DNA of 64,000 bases, from positions 73,853 to 137,852 of the forward strand of contig DFEY01000003.1 in NCBI GenBank assembly GCA_002369135.1. The letters run 5' to 3'. Below the pieces are notes generated by a model. It had not been told where the DNA came from, ran no database searches, and was given only the letters and a program-made list of their open reading frames with translations. The stretch comes from Lachnospira sp. UBA3790. GTDB lineage: Bacteria; Bacillota; Clostridia; Lachnospirales; Lachnospiraceae. How positions within the stretch are numbered: position 1 is the first letter of the stretch; each line of letters opens with the position of its first letter. Positions 32,637 through 41,319 of the stretch are shown here, in pieces. Both the position numbers and the translations under genes were made by a program.

Positions 32637-32782
32637 AATAAAAGCTCAGATGCATTCATATTTTGCTTCGCAAAATATTCATGTCTTTGAACCACAAATA
32701 CAAAACAATAAAAAAGACCTCTTTTGTGAACTTGTTCACAACTGAGGTCTTTTTTTATTGTTTTTGCATCCGAGCTTTTATT
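32637..32782. repeat. Nested inverted-repeat element after trpB
   Basis: Outer arms AATAAAAGCTCAGATGCA (32637-32654) and its complement (32765-32782) differ at one position. Inside are a hairpin ATATTTTGC-TTC-GCAAAATAT (32658-32678) flanked by CATTC and TCATG, and a terminator hairpin. The CATTC-stem-TTC-stem-TCATG core recurs near 48.1 kb in opposite orientation. Confidence 0.7.
32705..32760 (+). terminator. Terminator of trpB inside the nested element
   Basis: CAATAAAAAAGACCTC pairs with GAGGTCTTTTTTTATTG; a small GTGAAC/GTTCAC hairpin lies in the loop. Confidence 0.8.
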
Positions 32783-32866
32783 CACACTTTGTTACTTTTT
32801 TAAACACAAGTTGTTCACAGATTAAAATTATCATATAGGCATAACATACGAAGGAGGTACATAAGT

Positions 32867-33256
32867 ATGAAGGAATTTTTTAAGAGTGGAAAGAACATAG
32901 CAATTTTGGTTTTGGCGATTGTCTTGGCCGGATCAGTAGCTTGTAATATATGTTTAGCTACAAGGAGATGTGCTCCAAGAGGTCCAAAGGGAAATGGCAA
33001 ACAAATCGAGCAGTTCAATGGTAACCAGGGTGGACCACAGGGTCAGGCGCCTCAGGGAAATGATAACCAGCAGGGTCAGCCACCACAAGGTCAGGCACCT
33101 CAGGGACAACCTCCTCAGGGTCAGGCACCTAATGCACAGGCTCCAAATGACGGACAGAATAGTCAGAAGAAAGACACTGATAAGAAGGGCAACAATGATG
33201 ACAAAAAAGATTCTGACGATGATGACGACAAAGACGAAAACGCAAAAGCACAGTAA
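32867..33256 (+). CDS. Membrane-anchored Gln/Pro-rich low-complexity protein
   Basis: 129 residues: an N-terminal helix (about 11-29, IAILVLAIVLAGSVACNICL) that could be a signal anchor or, with the Cys residues, a lipoprotein-like signal; then GQAPQGQPPQ-type repeats (about 50-95) and a Lys/Asp tail with a run of Asp. There is no recognised domain. The composition suggests an extended surface stalk. The ribosome site GAAGGAGG is strong, supporting real translation. A terminator follows. Confidence 0.65.
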   Translation: MKEFFKSGKNIAILVLAIVLAGSVACNICLATRRCAPRGPKGNGKQIEQFNGNQGGPQGQAPQGNDNQQGQPPQGQAPQGQPPQGQAPNAQAPNDGQNSQKKDTDKKGNNDDKKDSDDDDDKDENAKAQ

Positions 33257-33304
33257 CAATTAATTATAAAATTGTTAAATTAGTTTTTTCATGAATTTTC
33301 TCCG

Positions 33305-33333
33305 AAAGAAGTCCTAGAAATAGGGCTTCTTTT
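33305..33333 (+). terminator. Terminator after the Gln/Pro-rich gene
   Basis: A 12-bp stem (AAAGAAGTCCTA with TAGGGCTTCTTT, one G-U pair) with a GAAA loop. The next promoter starts four bases later. Confidence 0.85.
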
Positions 33334-33336
33334 ACT

Positions 33337-33364
33337 TTGAAAAAGACGGTTTGTCTAGTATAAT
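33337..33364 (+). promoter_or_regulatory. Promoter of the 189-residue anchored protein gene
   Basis: TTGAAA, 16-base spacer, TATAAT. Confidence 0.65.
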
Positions 33365-33411
33365 AGTGAAAGTTTATGAAATACATCTTTATATAGAAGA
33401 AAGACGAAACA

Positions 33412-33981
33412 ATGGCAAAAAAAACTAGAAGAAAAGATAATACACTTTCCACTGTACAGGGTTATGCAGTGCTAATAGTGCTACTTATTATTCCTGTGCT
33501 TTTTTCTTACTTTTATTTCAATGGAAGAGTAGTAATAGATATTCCTGAAGGATGCGGTTGGTATGCTACTAGAGAGTGGGATCTTAATTACTACGACTGC
33601 GCAGTTGGTTCTAACCAGTATAAAGTAGATCAGTTGTGGGAACAGGAGTCTCCACATAAAAGACAGGATGACCAGGGATTTCAAAAACTATACGGAAGAT
33701 ATTTGATTGCGTGCACCCAGACCTTTGGCGAGGTCGGTGATAAGATCGATTTTTTGATGTCAGATGGCACGGTTTTAAAATGTATCATTTACGATAGCAA
33801 GAGTCAGAAAAAAACCTATTATGACCAACACCCGGCTGATAAGTGGGGCCATAATGATGGAGCAGTGGTGCTGGAGTTTGTAGGAACCGCAGCATTAGAG
33901 GACAATCCATATAAAAATCTTGGCCTACAGAAGGAGCACACAGTAAGAGCTATTAGATACGATAATATTTTAGATGATTAA
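33412..33981 (+). CDS. Membrane-anchored extracellular protein, unknown family
   Basis: 189 residues: a basic N-terminus (MAKKTRRK), one helix at about 18-37, and an extracellular domain of about 150 residues. The stretch YLIACTQTFGEVGDKIDF, MSDGTVLKCIIYD and KWGHNDGAVVLEFVG has the look of small beta-barrel wall-associated or phage-tail lysin-associated domains (a conserved GxxGD, a C-x-I-x-D strand, and GHNDG), but I cannot name the family with certainty. It is preceded by its own promoter; the ribosome site is weak (AAGAAAGACG). The NlpC/P60 gene downstream has a separate promoter. Confidence 0.65.
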   Translation: MAKKTRRKDNTLSTVQGYAVLIVLLIIPVLFSYFYFNGRVVIDIPEGCGWYATREWDLNYYDCAVGSNQYKVDQLWEQESPHKRQDDQGFQKLYGRYLIACTQTFGEVGDKIDFLMSDGTVLKCIIYDSKSQKKTYYDQHPADKWGHNDGAVVLEFVGTAALEDNPYKNLGLQKEHTVRAIRYDNILDD

Positions 33982-34050
33982 TAACGGGCAAATGTTCATA
34001 TAATAAACACATTTGGCTGTTATTATTTTGTAGAACTAAAAAATGAGTAG

Positions 34051-34079
34051 TTTACATAAATAAAAACACGATATATAAT
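34051..34079 (+). promoter_or_regulatory. Promoter of the NlpC/P60 gene
   Basis: TTTACA, 17-base spacer, TATAAT. The predicted start is only a few bases before the annotated ATG at 34089. Confidence 0.7.
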
Positions 34080-34088
34080 GGTAAAGGT

Positions 34089-35351
34089 ATGATTTTTAAT
34101 AATAGAAGAACGGATTCAAAATTGAAGATTGTAATAGCTTTAGTTGTTGCTTTGTGTTTGGCGGGGACACCTACTATGATGGTGGAAGCAGCCAAGACAT
34201 GGACATATAAAACTGAAGTAAAGAAGAAAGATACTAAAAAGAAAGCAAAGAAAAAAGACGCTGAAAAATTAGCATCTGTTTATGATGTAAAAACAAATTC
34301 ACTAACTATTAAGCTAGACGGATTTAAAAATAAGCAAGATATAGTTCTTAAGTTTTACGAAAAGCAAGAGAACGGTAAATATAAAGTAATTAAAACTGCT
34401 AAGAAGAAATCAGTTAAAAAAGATACTTTCAAATTTAAGGAAGCTATAACTGAGAAAAGTCGTTTTGATTACGGAAAGACTTATAAATATAAAATTACAA
34501 GTAAAGAGTGCTATGTAGAGCAGAAGAACTTGAGTGAGTACTTTGCACCAGGAAGCAATGATCGATTTGCGGGCAATAGTATTTTCCTTAATAAGACAAA
34601 CAAAAGACTTTCAGATGGAGATAAAACAAACTTCAAAAACTGCGGAAAGCTACTAGCGTTTAAGCATACAAATAATAAGGATACTAAGTCTTTTAAAACA
34701 ATAACAAAGAAGAAACGTTTATTACAGTTTTCTAAGAAATATAAGAAGTATACATATTCGCAAGCTAAGAGACATCAAAAAGGCTTTGCTGATTGCTCAT
34801 CATTTGTTTACGCCTGCTACAAAGACATCGGAATGAATATGGGTGGAGAAGGAGCAAACACTGAGACAGAACTTAGATGGTGCGAGGGTAACGCGCTAAA
34901 GGTTAAATTAGGTAGCGCCAAACTAGGAGACATAATTTTCTACTCTGATGAAGAAGTGGATACTTTTGAAGATCACTATAAACATGTAACACACGTTGCT
35001 ATGTTTAAGGACAATAAAACAATAATGGAAATGTCTGGCGAAGGTGTGGACTTTAGAACTAGAGCAGTATCAGCTAGAGATCACGACTGTATAGCTGTTT
35101 ATAGACCGATTTATGATTCAAAAGACCTAGTTGATAAGGATAACCACAAACAGAACCTTAAGAAGTCTAAAAAGGAAAAAGAAAAAGAGTATATAAAGAA
35201 ACATTCTAAGAAGCTAAGGAAGGCTGAGGAAAAGGCAAAGAAAGCTAATAATAAGAAGAAAAAGAGAAAGCAGCCTGTAAAAGAAACAACCAATCCAAAG
35301 GGTGAGGCTATCAAGGTAGAAGAAGAGACCGGCGAAGAAAGTTCGTGGTAA
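34089..35351 (+). CDS. Secreted NlpC/P60-family cell-wall peptidase with Lys-rich flanks
   Basis: 420 residues. A signal peptide (IVIALVVALCLAGTPTMMVE) precedes a lysine-rich Fn3-like region (about 35-155) and then the NlpC/P60 domain: catalytic Cys236 in FADCSSFVY, His302 in HVTHVAMF, and a polar third residue further on. It probably cuts stem peptides of peptidoglycan. The C-terminal 90 residues are a very basic Lys/Glu region. Because the promoter lies so close, the ATG at 34089 would be nearly leaderless; the in-frame TTG at 34122, with AACGGA seven bases before it, is an attractive alternative start that keeps the whole signal peptide. Confidence 0.85.
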   Translation: MIFNNRRTDSKLKIVIALVVALCLAGTPTMMVEAAKTWTYKTEVKKKDTKKKAKKKDAEKLASVYDVKTNSLTIKLDGFKNKQDIVLKFYEKQENGKYKVIKTAKKKSVKKDTFKFKEAITEKSRFDYGKTYKYKITSKECYVEQKNLSEYFAPGSNDRFAGNSIFLNKTNKRLSDGDKTNFKNCGKLLAFKHTNNKDTKSFKTITKKKRLLQFSKKYKKYTYSQAKRHQKGFADCSSFVYACYKDIGMNMGGEGANTETELRWCEGNALKVKLGSAKLGDIIFYSDEEVDTFEDHYKHVTHVAMFKDNKTIMEMSGEGVDFRTRAVSARDHDCIAVYRPIYDSKDLVDKDNHKQNLKKSKKEKEKEYIKKHSKKLRKAEEKAKKANNKKKKRKQPVKETTNPKGEAIKVEEETGEESSW

Positions 35352-35367
35352 TATATAAAAACAAACA

Positions 35368-35409
35368 AAAAGAAAAGAACGAGGAATTAAATCCTTGTTC
35401 TTTTCTTTT
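35368..35409. terminator. Bidirectional terminator between NlpC/P60 and SleB-like genes
   Basis: An 18-bp stem (AAAAGAAAAGAACGAGGA with its complement, one G-T pair) with A and T tracts serves both convergent genes. Confidence 0.88.
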
Positions 35410-35425
35410 ATTTAACTATATTCAA

Positions 35426-35911
35426 TTATTTGAATTGATGTCCATCAATTTTCAATTTGCATCCGGCAACATATCCTGAGAAGAATTTATATTTCTTCAT
35501 ATTGATTTTTTTACCACGATACTTAACTGTTTTGCTTCCTTTTAGAGCAGAAGCAGCAGCTTTCTTAACGCTCTTACTCATCTTACCACTATCATATAGC
35601 TTAAATGATTTCTTAAGTGAACCATTTCTTACTGGAGAGAACTGACCTCTCTGGTAAACAACACCTTTAACAGTGTTTGGGAACTGTTTAGACTTAACTC
35701 TGTTCATAATAACAATTCCGACTGCCTTTTTGCCCGCGTAACTTTGGTTACCTGCTTCTGAGTTAATGATTGCAGCCATAAGTCTTAGTGTTGATGCTTT
35801 AGCTTTGGCCTCGACTGTCTTGTTAGCAGTAGGGCCAACAAACAATGATGCGCTAAGCATTGATATTATTAATGTTGTAAGAACAATTGTTTTTAAAATT
35901 TTTGCTTTCAA
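35426..35911 (-). CDS. Secreted SleB-like cell wall hydrolase (Hydrolase_2)
   Basis: 161 residues from a TTG start at 35911, chosen because GGAGG lies seven bases before it and a signal peptide follows directly (KTIVLTTLIISMLSASLFVG). The catalytic domain is the SleB/CwlJ type: LMAAIINSEAGNQSYAGKKA, with the catalytic Glu in NSEAG, VGIVIMNRVKSKQFPNTVKG and VVYQRGQFSPVRNG. It is expected to be a lytic transglycosylase or amidase acting on peptidoglycan. A longer reading to an ATG at 35956 would include the ribosome site in the coding region. The C-terminal VAGCKLKIDGHQF is family-typical. Confidence 0.85.
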   Translation of the reverse strand: MKAKILKTIVLTTLIISMLSASLFVGPTANKTVEAKAKASTLRLMAAIINSEAGNQSYAGKKAVGIVIMNRVKSKQFPNTVKGVVYQRGQFSPVRNGSLKKSFKLYDSGKMSKSVKKAAASALKGSKTVKYRGKKINMKKYKFFSGYVAGCKLKIDGHQFK

Positions 35912-36038
35912 AAAATCGCCTCCAAATTTTACAAAATTGTTACAATTTCTTTTCACGAGTATTAATTAAACCACTTTTTTTGTAATTTGTCAATAAAAAA
36001 ATGTCATAATTATGATAACTAATGAGCATACGCCAGAT

Positions 36039-36066
36039 TTGATTTTTTTCCTATTTGTACTATACT
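36039..36066 (+). promoter_or_regulatory. Candidate promoter of the MMPL operon
   Basis: TTGATT, 16-base spacer, TATACT, about 30 bases before the start. Confidence 0.45.
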
Positions 36067-36095
36067 TATAGAAGAGCGAAAGGATGGTACTTATT

Positions 36096-38306
36096 ATGAG
36101 AACTAGGGTAAAACAGATAATATGTATGGTAGTTTTAGCGTCTATGGTATGCGTTTATGCGCTAGGGACTACAAACACAAGAGCAGTGTTAAAGGATCCA
36201 CAAGTATCTCCTAGACAAATGGGAAATTTGCTAGCTGGAAAGGTTAGCAAGAAGGATTCAAAGAGCACTAAGGCTAAGAAGACTGAGACAGTTTATATAG
36301 AGCTGAACGGAGATGGTTCAGTTGATAAGACAACTGTCAGTGATGTAATAGATCCAAAAGGAAATGGTCCTATTACAGATGAGTCTATGCTAAAAAATAT
36401 CAAAAACCTTAAGGGTGATGAGAAATATACCGAAGAAGATGGAAAACTTACTTGGGAAAATAAGGGTAAGAGTATCACATATCAAGGAACAACTGATGCG
36501 AAACCTCCTATTGAAGTTTCAATTTCCTATACTTTAGATGGAAAAGACATCTCCGCCAAAGACCTAGAGGGACAGAGTGGAGAATTACAGATTCAGTATA
36601 AATTCAAAAATAACGCGAGAACAAAAGGGCATGATTTCGTACCATTTGTCGTTCTCGGTGGTTTCATTTTAGATGGCGAGACATTTAGTAATGTTGTAGT
36701 TGATAATGGTAAAGTGGCTGATTATGACGAGTCAAAGATAGTTTTGGGTTATGCTGTCCCTGGTTTGGGTGATAACTTACACAAAACATTAAAAACCGCT
36801 CAGGAATACTTAAACAAAGTTGATTTGCCTGACCAATTTACTATTTCTGCAGATGTTGAAAACTGTACTATGAGTATGGGATTAATCATTGCCACATCCA
36901 ATTTGGCCGATTTCAACATTAAAGATTCTATCGATCTTTCAAATATCAAATCAAAGATTAACAAACTTCAGGCAGGAGCTGATGCTTTAGTGGACGGTGC
37001 TAACCAGTTATCTGATGGTTCACAGAAACTTGCTACGGCTTCGCCAAAGATTAAAAAAGGAACAAGCGATCTTCATTCTGGACTTAAAAAACTTAAAAAA
37101 GGCGCAAAGAAGAACCACAAAGGTAATAAAAAGTTCCATAAGGAGTTAAAAAAAGGACTATCAAGTGCACAGTCTGGTGCAAAGAAGTTGGCAGATGGAG
37201 CAAATGAATTGGCAAAAGGTGCCAAGAGTGTAAATGATGGTGCTAAAAAAGTGAACAAAGGTGCTGGAGACCTAGATGCAGGAAGTAAAGACCTCACAGG
37301 AGGTATAGCCCAAATCCTAAACGGTTTTGAGAAAAAAGGAGGCATCAATGACGGCTCAAAAGCGTTAAAGAAAGGTGCTAAAGATGCTAACGATGGTGTT
37401 AAGCAATTTATCGACATGCTTCAAAGTACTCCAGGCACATTAGATGATCAAATAGCGAGTATAATGTCTCAGGTTAAAGAGGCATCTGGTGGACAAATTA
37501 CATCTGAAGCTCAACTTAATGGATTAATAGAAGGAATTAACGCAGCAGTTAAAGGAGGAACTCCTCTTGAAACTGCAGTGGCAGCTCAAGGTTTAAATGT
37601 ATCTACTTATTATTCATTACTTCAGGCTTATTACAGCATTAAAACTTTAAATAATGTAAAACAATCAATTTCTAGCCTAATTAACGACCATGCTGAAGAG
37701 ATAGAGCAGTTGTCAAATGGTATGGATTCTCTAGAGAGTGGGTCTAGTGACTTGGCGGATGGACTTTATCAAGCTTATATGGGATTGAATTCATTAAGCC
37801 AAGGCGCATCTTCTCTAAGCGATGGAACAGGTGCTTTAAAGGATGGTACTAACACACTATCTAAAGGTACTCAGTCATTAAAAGATGGAGCCGATACTCT
37901 AAATCAGGGTGTTATAACTTTGTATAACGGTGTTAAAGTTATGAAAGTAAAAATAGGTGCTGCTAGTCCACAGTTAGTTGAAGCATCAGGCACACTTGCA
38001 AAAGCTATCAAGCAGGCATGTGATGGATCAAAGACATTAGCAGATGGAACAGCTACATTCTGTAACGGAATTGATACTTTGGCAGATGGCACAAAGACTT
38101 TAAAAGATGGAGCACAAAAACTAAATGAAGAAGGAATTAGAAAAATAACTTCTCTATTTGGAGACAAGGCTGAAAAAGCAATAGATAAGATTCAAAACTT
38201 GCTAGATGCAGGTAGTTCATACAAATCATTTGGCGGTATATCTAAAGATATGGATGGTCAAGTGAAGTTTATTTTCAAGACACCAGAGATTGGAGAGAGG
38301 GAGTAG
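36096..38306 (+). CDS. Secreted heptad-repeat partner of an MMPL transporter (YhgE/Pip-like repeats)
   Basis: 736 residues from the ATG at 36096 (an ATG at 36084 overlaps the ribosome site AAAGGA). A signal peptide (MRTRVKQIICMVVLASMVCV) is followed by a beta-rich region (about 60-290) and a long coiled region with repeats of the L-x-x-G form: LVDGANQLSDGSQKL, LADGANELAKGAKSV, LKDGTNTLSKGTQSL. These repeats are known from YhgE/Pip proteins and from proteins encoded beside MMPL transporters. The MMPL gene starts four bases after the stop. The likely role is an extracellular or periplasm-equivalent arm working with the transporter; no membrane helix is evident at the C-terminus. Confidence 0.8.
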   Translation: MRTRVKQIICMVVLASMVCVYALGTTNTRAVLKDPQVSPRQMGNLLAGKVSKKDSKSTKAKKTETVYIELNGDGSVDKTTVSDVIDPKGNGPITDESMLKNIKNLKGDEKYTEEDGKLTWENKGKSITYQGTTDAKPPIEVSISYTLDGKDISAKDLEGQSGELQIQYKFKNNARTKGHDFVPFVVLGGFILDGETFSNVVVDNGKVADYDESKIVLGYAVPGLGDNLHKTLKTAQEYLNKVDLPDQFTISADVENCTMSMGLIIATSNLADFNIKDSIDLSNIKSKINKLQAGADALVDGANQLSDGSQKLATASPKIKKGTSDLHSGLKKLKKGAKKNHKGNKKFHKELKKGLSSAQSGAKKLADGANELAKGAKSVNDGAKKVNKGAGDLDAGSKDLTGGIAQILNGFEKKGGINDGSKALKKGAKDANDGVKQFIDMLQSTPGTLDDQIASIMSQVKEASGGQITSEAQLNGLIEGINAAVKGGTPLETAVAAQGLNVSTYYSLLQAYYSIKTLNNVKQSISSLINDHAEEIEQLSNGMDSLESGSSDLADGLYQAYMGLNSLSQGASSLSDGTGALKDGTNTLSKGTQSLKDGADTLNQGVITLYNGVKVMKVKIGAASPQLVEASGTLAKAIKQACDGSKTLADGTATFCNGIDTLADGTKTLKDGAQKLNEEGIRKITSLFGDKAEKAIDKIQNLLDAGSSYKSFGGISKDMDGQVKFIFKTPEIGERE

Positions 38307-38310
38307 GCTT

Positions 38311-40386
38311 ATGATGGACAAATTCGGACATGGTGTCGTAAAGTTTAGAGTTGCCATCCTTATTGTCGCATTGGCATTGTTGATACCTGCGGCTATTGGC
38401 TACTTCAATACGGGAGTAAACTACGACCTTTTGTTTTACTTGCCTAAGAATATCGACACAATGAAAGGCCAAGACATCTTGATGAATGACTTTGACGCGG
38501 GCGCGTTTGGACTCATTATGACAGATGGACTTAGCGAGAAAAAGACATCACAGTTAAAGGCAAAGATAGAGAAAGTAGATGCTGTTAAAAAGGTTCTTTG
38601 GTATGACAGTTTAGCTGATTTGAGAATTCCTAAATCTATGTTACCAAAGAGGCTCTATAAAGTATTCAATCATAATGATTCCACGGTGATGATGGTGATT
38701 TTCAACGACACGAGCTCGGCGGAGCGAACGATGAAGGCTGTCACCACCATCAGAAAGATTACGAAGAATCAATGTAAAGTAACGGGTATTACAGCGATAG
38801 TAGAAGATACTAAAGAATTATCGGAGCATGAGACACCTATATATGTAGGAATTGCGGTAATTATATCTGTCATTATTTTGTCGCTCCTTATGGACTCTTG
38901 GTTAATACCAGTTATATTCTTGGCAAGTATTGGAACGGCCATAGTATACAACCTAGGCTCGAATATTTTCTTCGGGCAAATATCCTATGTCACAAAAGCC
39001 CTGGCTGCGGTTTTGCAACTGGCGGTTACTATGGATTATTCCATTTTCTTGTGGCACAGTTACGAGGAGAATCTTGCTAAGACACCAGAAGATAGGCATG
39101 GTGCGATGGGACGAGCCATCAAGGAAACTATCACATCTATTGTGGGAAGTTCGGTTACTACAGTGGCAGGATTTATCGCACTTTGCTTTATGAGTTTCAC
39201 GCTCGGTCTAGACTTAGGTGTCGTAATGGCGAAAGGTGTAATTATAGGTGTAATTGCATGTGTAACTATTTTGCCATCTCTCATCCTAGTCTTCGACAAA
39301 GCAATTGAGAAAACTAAACATAAACAGATCATGCCTGACTTTAAGAAGTTGCCTAAGGTTATTACAAAATATTTTTACATCTTTGTAATAATATTTATTC
39401 TTCTTTTAATCCCAGGTATATATGGATACAATCACAATGAGGTTTACTATGACTTGTCACTTTCTTTGCCGGAGGATTTAGAGAGTGTTAAGACTCAAAA
39501 AATCTTAAATGAAGACTTTAAGATGGGCTCGGCCAACATTGTTCTGTTGGATAATAAGGCAGATGAGAAGCAGGTCAAGATGATGATAGAAGACCTAAAT
39601 AAGGTAAAAGGTATTAAGACTGCGCTTGGTTTAGATAGTGTGGTTGACAGTTCTATTCCAGAGTCATTTATTCCAAAGAGATTATCTGGAGAACTAAAGA
39701 GCGAAGATCATCAGATGATTATTTTCCTATCGCAGTATAAGACGGGATCCGATGAGGCTAACAAGTTGTGTGACGATGCAGAAAAGATCATCAAGAAATA
39801 TGACAAAGCAGGAATGCTAGTGGGTGAAGCCCCATGTACTAGAGATTTGATTAAAATTACAGATAAGGATTTCAAGGTTGTAAGCTTTGTATCAATTTTC
39901 CTTGTACTTTTAATTATATTATGTGTATTTAGATCGGTTACTATTCCAGTGTTCTTGGTAGCACTGATAGAGTCGGCTATATTTATCAATATGGGTACAG
40001 CTTACTTTACACATACGACATTGCCGTTTATAGCGTCCATTGTAATAGGAACAATCCAACTTGGAGCTACGGTGGATTACGCTATCCTGATGACAAACAG
40101 ATACAAGGTTGAGCGTAACGCCGGCAAAGACAAAAAGCTAGCGGCAAAGGATGCATTAGCATTTTCTATGAAGTCGGTTATTGTAAGTGCGCTTACATTC
40201 TTTGGCGCAACATTTGGCGTAGGAGTTTACTCAAGTATTGATATGATTGCTTCACTATGTATGTTGATGGCAAGAGGAGCTATCGTAAGTATGGTTTGCG
40301 TTATATGCGTACTCCCAGCTATGTTTATCATTTTTGATAAATTGATAGTGAAGGGTAGTTATAGATTTATTGGAGAGAAGAAATAA
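38311..40386 (+). CDS. MMPL/RND-family membrane transporter
   Basis: 691 residues from the ATG at 38311 (GAGAGGGAG before it). The 12-helix RND plan is visible: helix 1, an extracellular domain, five helices with AVTMDYSIFLWHSYEE, then a second half with the same order and TVDYAILMTNRYK. The Asp-Tyr pairs in these helices are the proton-relay residues of MMPL proteins. Substrates in other bacteria are lipids, glycolipids or small hydrophobic compounds. It is in an operon between the heptad-repeat partner and a small secreted protein whose ATG overlaps its stop codon. Confidence 0.92.
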   Translation: MMDKFGHGVVKFRVAILIVALALLIPAAIGYFNTGVNYDLLFYLPKNIDTMKGQDILMNDFDAGAFGLIMTDGLSEKKTSQLKAKIEKVDAVKKVLWYDSLADLRIPKSMLPKRLYKVFNHNDSTVMMVIFNDTSSAERTMKAVTTIRKITKNQCKVTGITAIVEDTKELSEHETPIYVGIAVIISVIILSLLMDSWLIPVIFLASIGTAIVYNLGSNIFFGQISYVTKALAAVLQLAVTMDYSIFLWHSYEENLAKTPEDRHGAMGRAIKETITSIVGSSVTTVAGFIALCFMSFTLGLDLGVVMAKGVIIGVIACVTILPSLILVFDKAIEKTKHKQIMPDFKKLPKVITKYFYIFVIIFILLLIPGIYGYNHNEVYYDLSLSLPEDLESVKTQKILNEDFKMGSANIVLLDNKADEKQVKMMIEDLNKVKGIKTALGLDSVVDSSIPESFIPKRLSGELKSEDHQMIIFLSQYKTGSDEANKLCDDAEKIIKKYDKAGMLVGEAPCTRDLIKITDKDFKVVSFVSIFLVLLIILCVFRSVTIPVFLVALIESAIFINMGTAYFTHTTLPFIASIVIGTIQLGATVDYAILMTNRYKVERNAGKDKKLAAKDALAFSMKSVIVSALTFFGATFGVGVYSSIDMIASLCMLMARGAIVSMVCVICVLPAMFIIFDKLIVKGSYRFIGEKK

Positions 40387-41228
40387 TGAAATTTTTTAAA
40401 CTTTTATCTTTAACATTGGTTTTTGCATTTGTGTTTAGCACAGTTGCCTTTGCCGATGAACCCATTGATATAGGTAGTGATGTCATAAGAAAAGATATGA
40501 CAAACTTTGTAAAGACTATGTACTATGAGCCGAGAGAGAGAGTAAACAATATTGGCTTTTACAATGGAGATTATAGACTAAGTTCTATCGTGGATTATAC
40601 GATAGATTATAAAAATAATATGCTACCTGGAACAGCCACTATCACATACACAGGAATTGGAAGATATACTGGAACATATTCGGCCACATTTTCTATTACA
40701 AAGATGCCTATAGCTAACATTACTACAAAAGCAAGCTTTAACGATAAAAAAGTTTTGATGGTGTCAGCGAACAACGGCAGTGAAGATTTGGTTTATAACA
40801 CAGACTACTATGTTACACATGTCACTGATGTGGATGGAAATGTAACTGTAAAGTTTTATGGAAAGGGTGCAAGATATACTGGCACATGCACAAAGACTAT
40901 AAAGGCTAAAAACAACCCTAATCCATCAGCCAGATCTTACTTAAAAGATGTAGTCATTACAAAAGCCAAAAACATTAAAGGTAAAAAAGTAGAACTTAAG
41001 TGGAAGAAGATTAAAAAGATTACCGGCTACCAACTAAGATACAGCAAGAAAAAATCTTTCAAAGGCCAGAAGAAAATAACCCTCGATCAGAAAGTAAAGA
41101 AGTACAAAACAAAGAAGCTTAAGAAGAAAAAGACGTACTATTTCAAGATACGAAGCTATATCATATACAACGGCAAGAAATACTACGGAGACTGGACTAA
41201 TACAATTCGTATTAAAATAAAAAAATAA
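40386..41228 (+). CDS. Secreted protein with MBG-like repeat and basic Fn3-like C-terminal domain
   Basis: 280 residues; the ATG overlaps the MMPL stop (TAATG). A signal peptide (LSLTLVFAFVFSTVAFADE) precedes two beta-repeat units of the type YTIDYKNNMLPGTATITYTG and TDYYVTHVTDVDGNVTVKFY, known from bacterial surface repeats. Residues about 185-280 form the lysine-rich Fn3-like domain also seen at the ends of the GH81 and SGNH proteins (KITGYQLRYSKKKSFKG, ending DWTNTIRIKIKK). It may be exported or displayed together with the transporter products. Function unknown. Confidence 0.75.
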   Translation: MKFFKLLSLTLVFAFVFSTVAFADEPIDIGSDVIRKDMTNFVKTMYYEPRERVNNIGFYNGDYRLSSIVDYTIDYKNNMLPGTATITYTGIGRYTGTYSATFSITKMPIANITTKASFNDKKVLMVSANNGSEDLVYNTDYYVTHVTDVDGNVTVKFYGKGARYTGTCTKTIKAKNNPNPSARSYLKDVVITKAKNIKGKKVELKWKKIKKITGYQLRYSKKKSFKGQKKITLDQKVKKYKTKKLKKKKTYYFKIRSYIIYNGKKYYGDWTNTIRIKIKK

Positions 41229-41240
41229 CTATATTTTCTA

Positions 41241-41297
41241 CAAACAAAAAGACATAGAACTTACTTAAAATCGTTCGTTTCTATGTCTTTTTGTTTG
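41241..41297. terminator. Bidirectional terminator, MMPL operon and LtaS-like gene
   Basis: A 19-bp stem CAAACAAAAAGACATAGAA with its complement, with A and T tracts on both strands. Confidence 0.9.
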
Positions 41298-41319
41298 CAC
41301 AATTTTAGTTTTTATTTTT

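Noticed and set aside
32954..33263. Overlapping ORFs on both strands within the Gln/Pro-rich gene
   Set aside because: They arise from the internal repeats; only the frame starting at 32867 has a ribosome site and an anchor helix.
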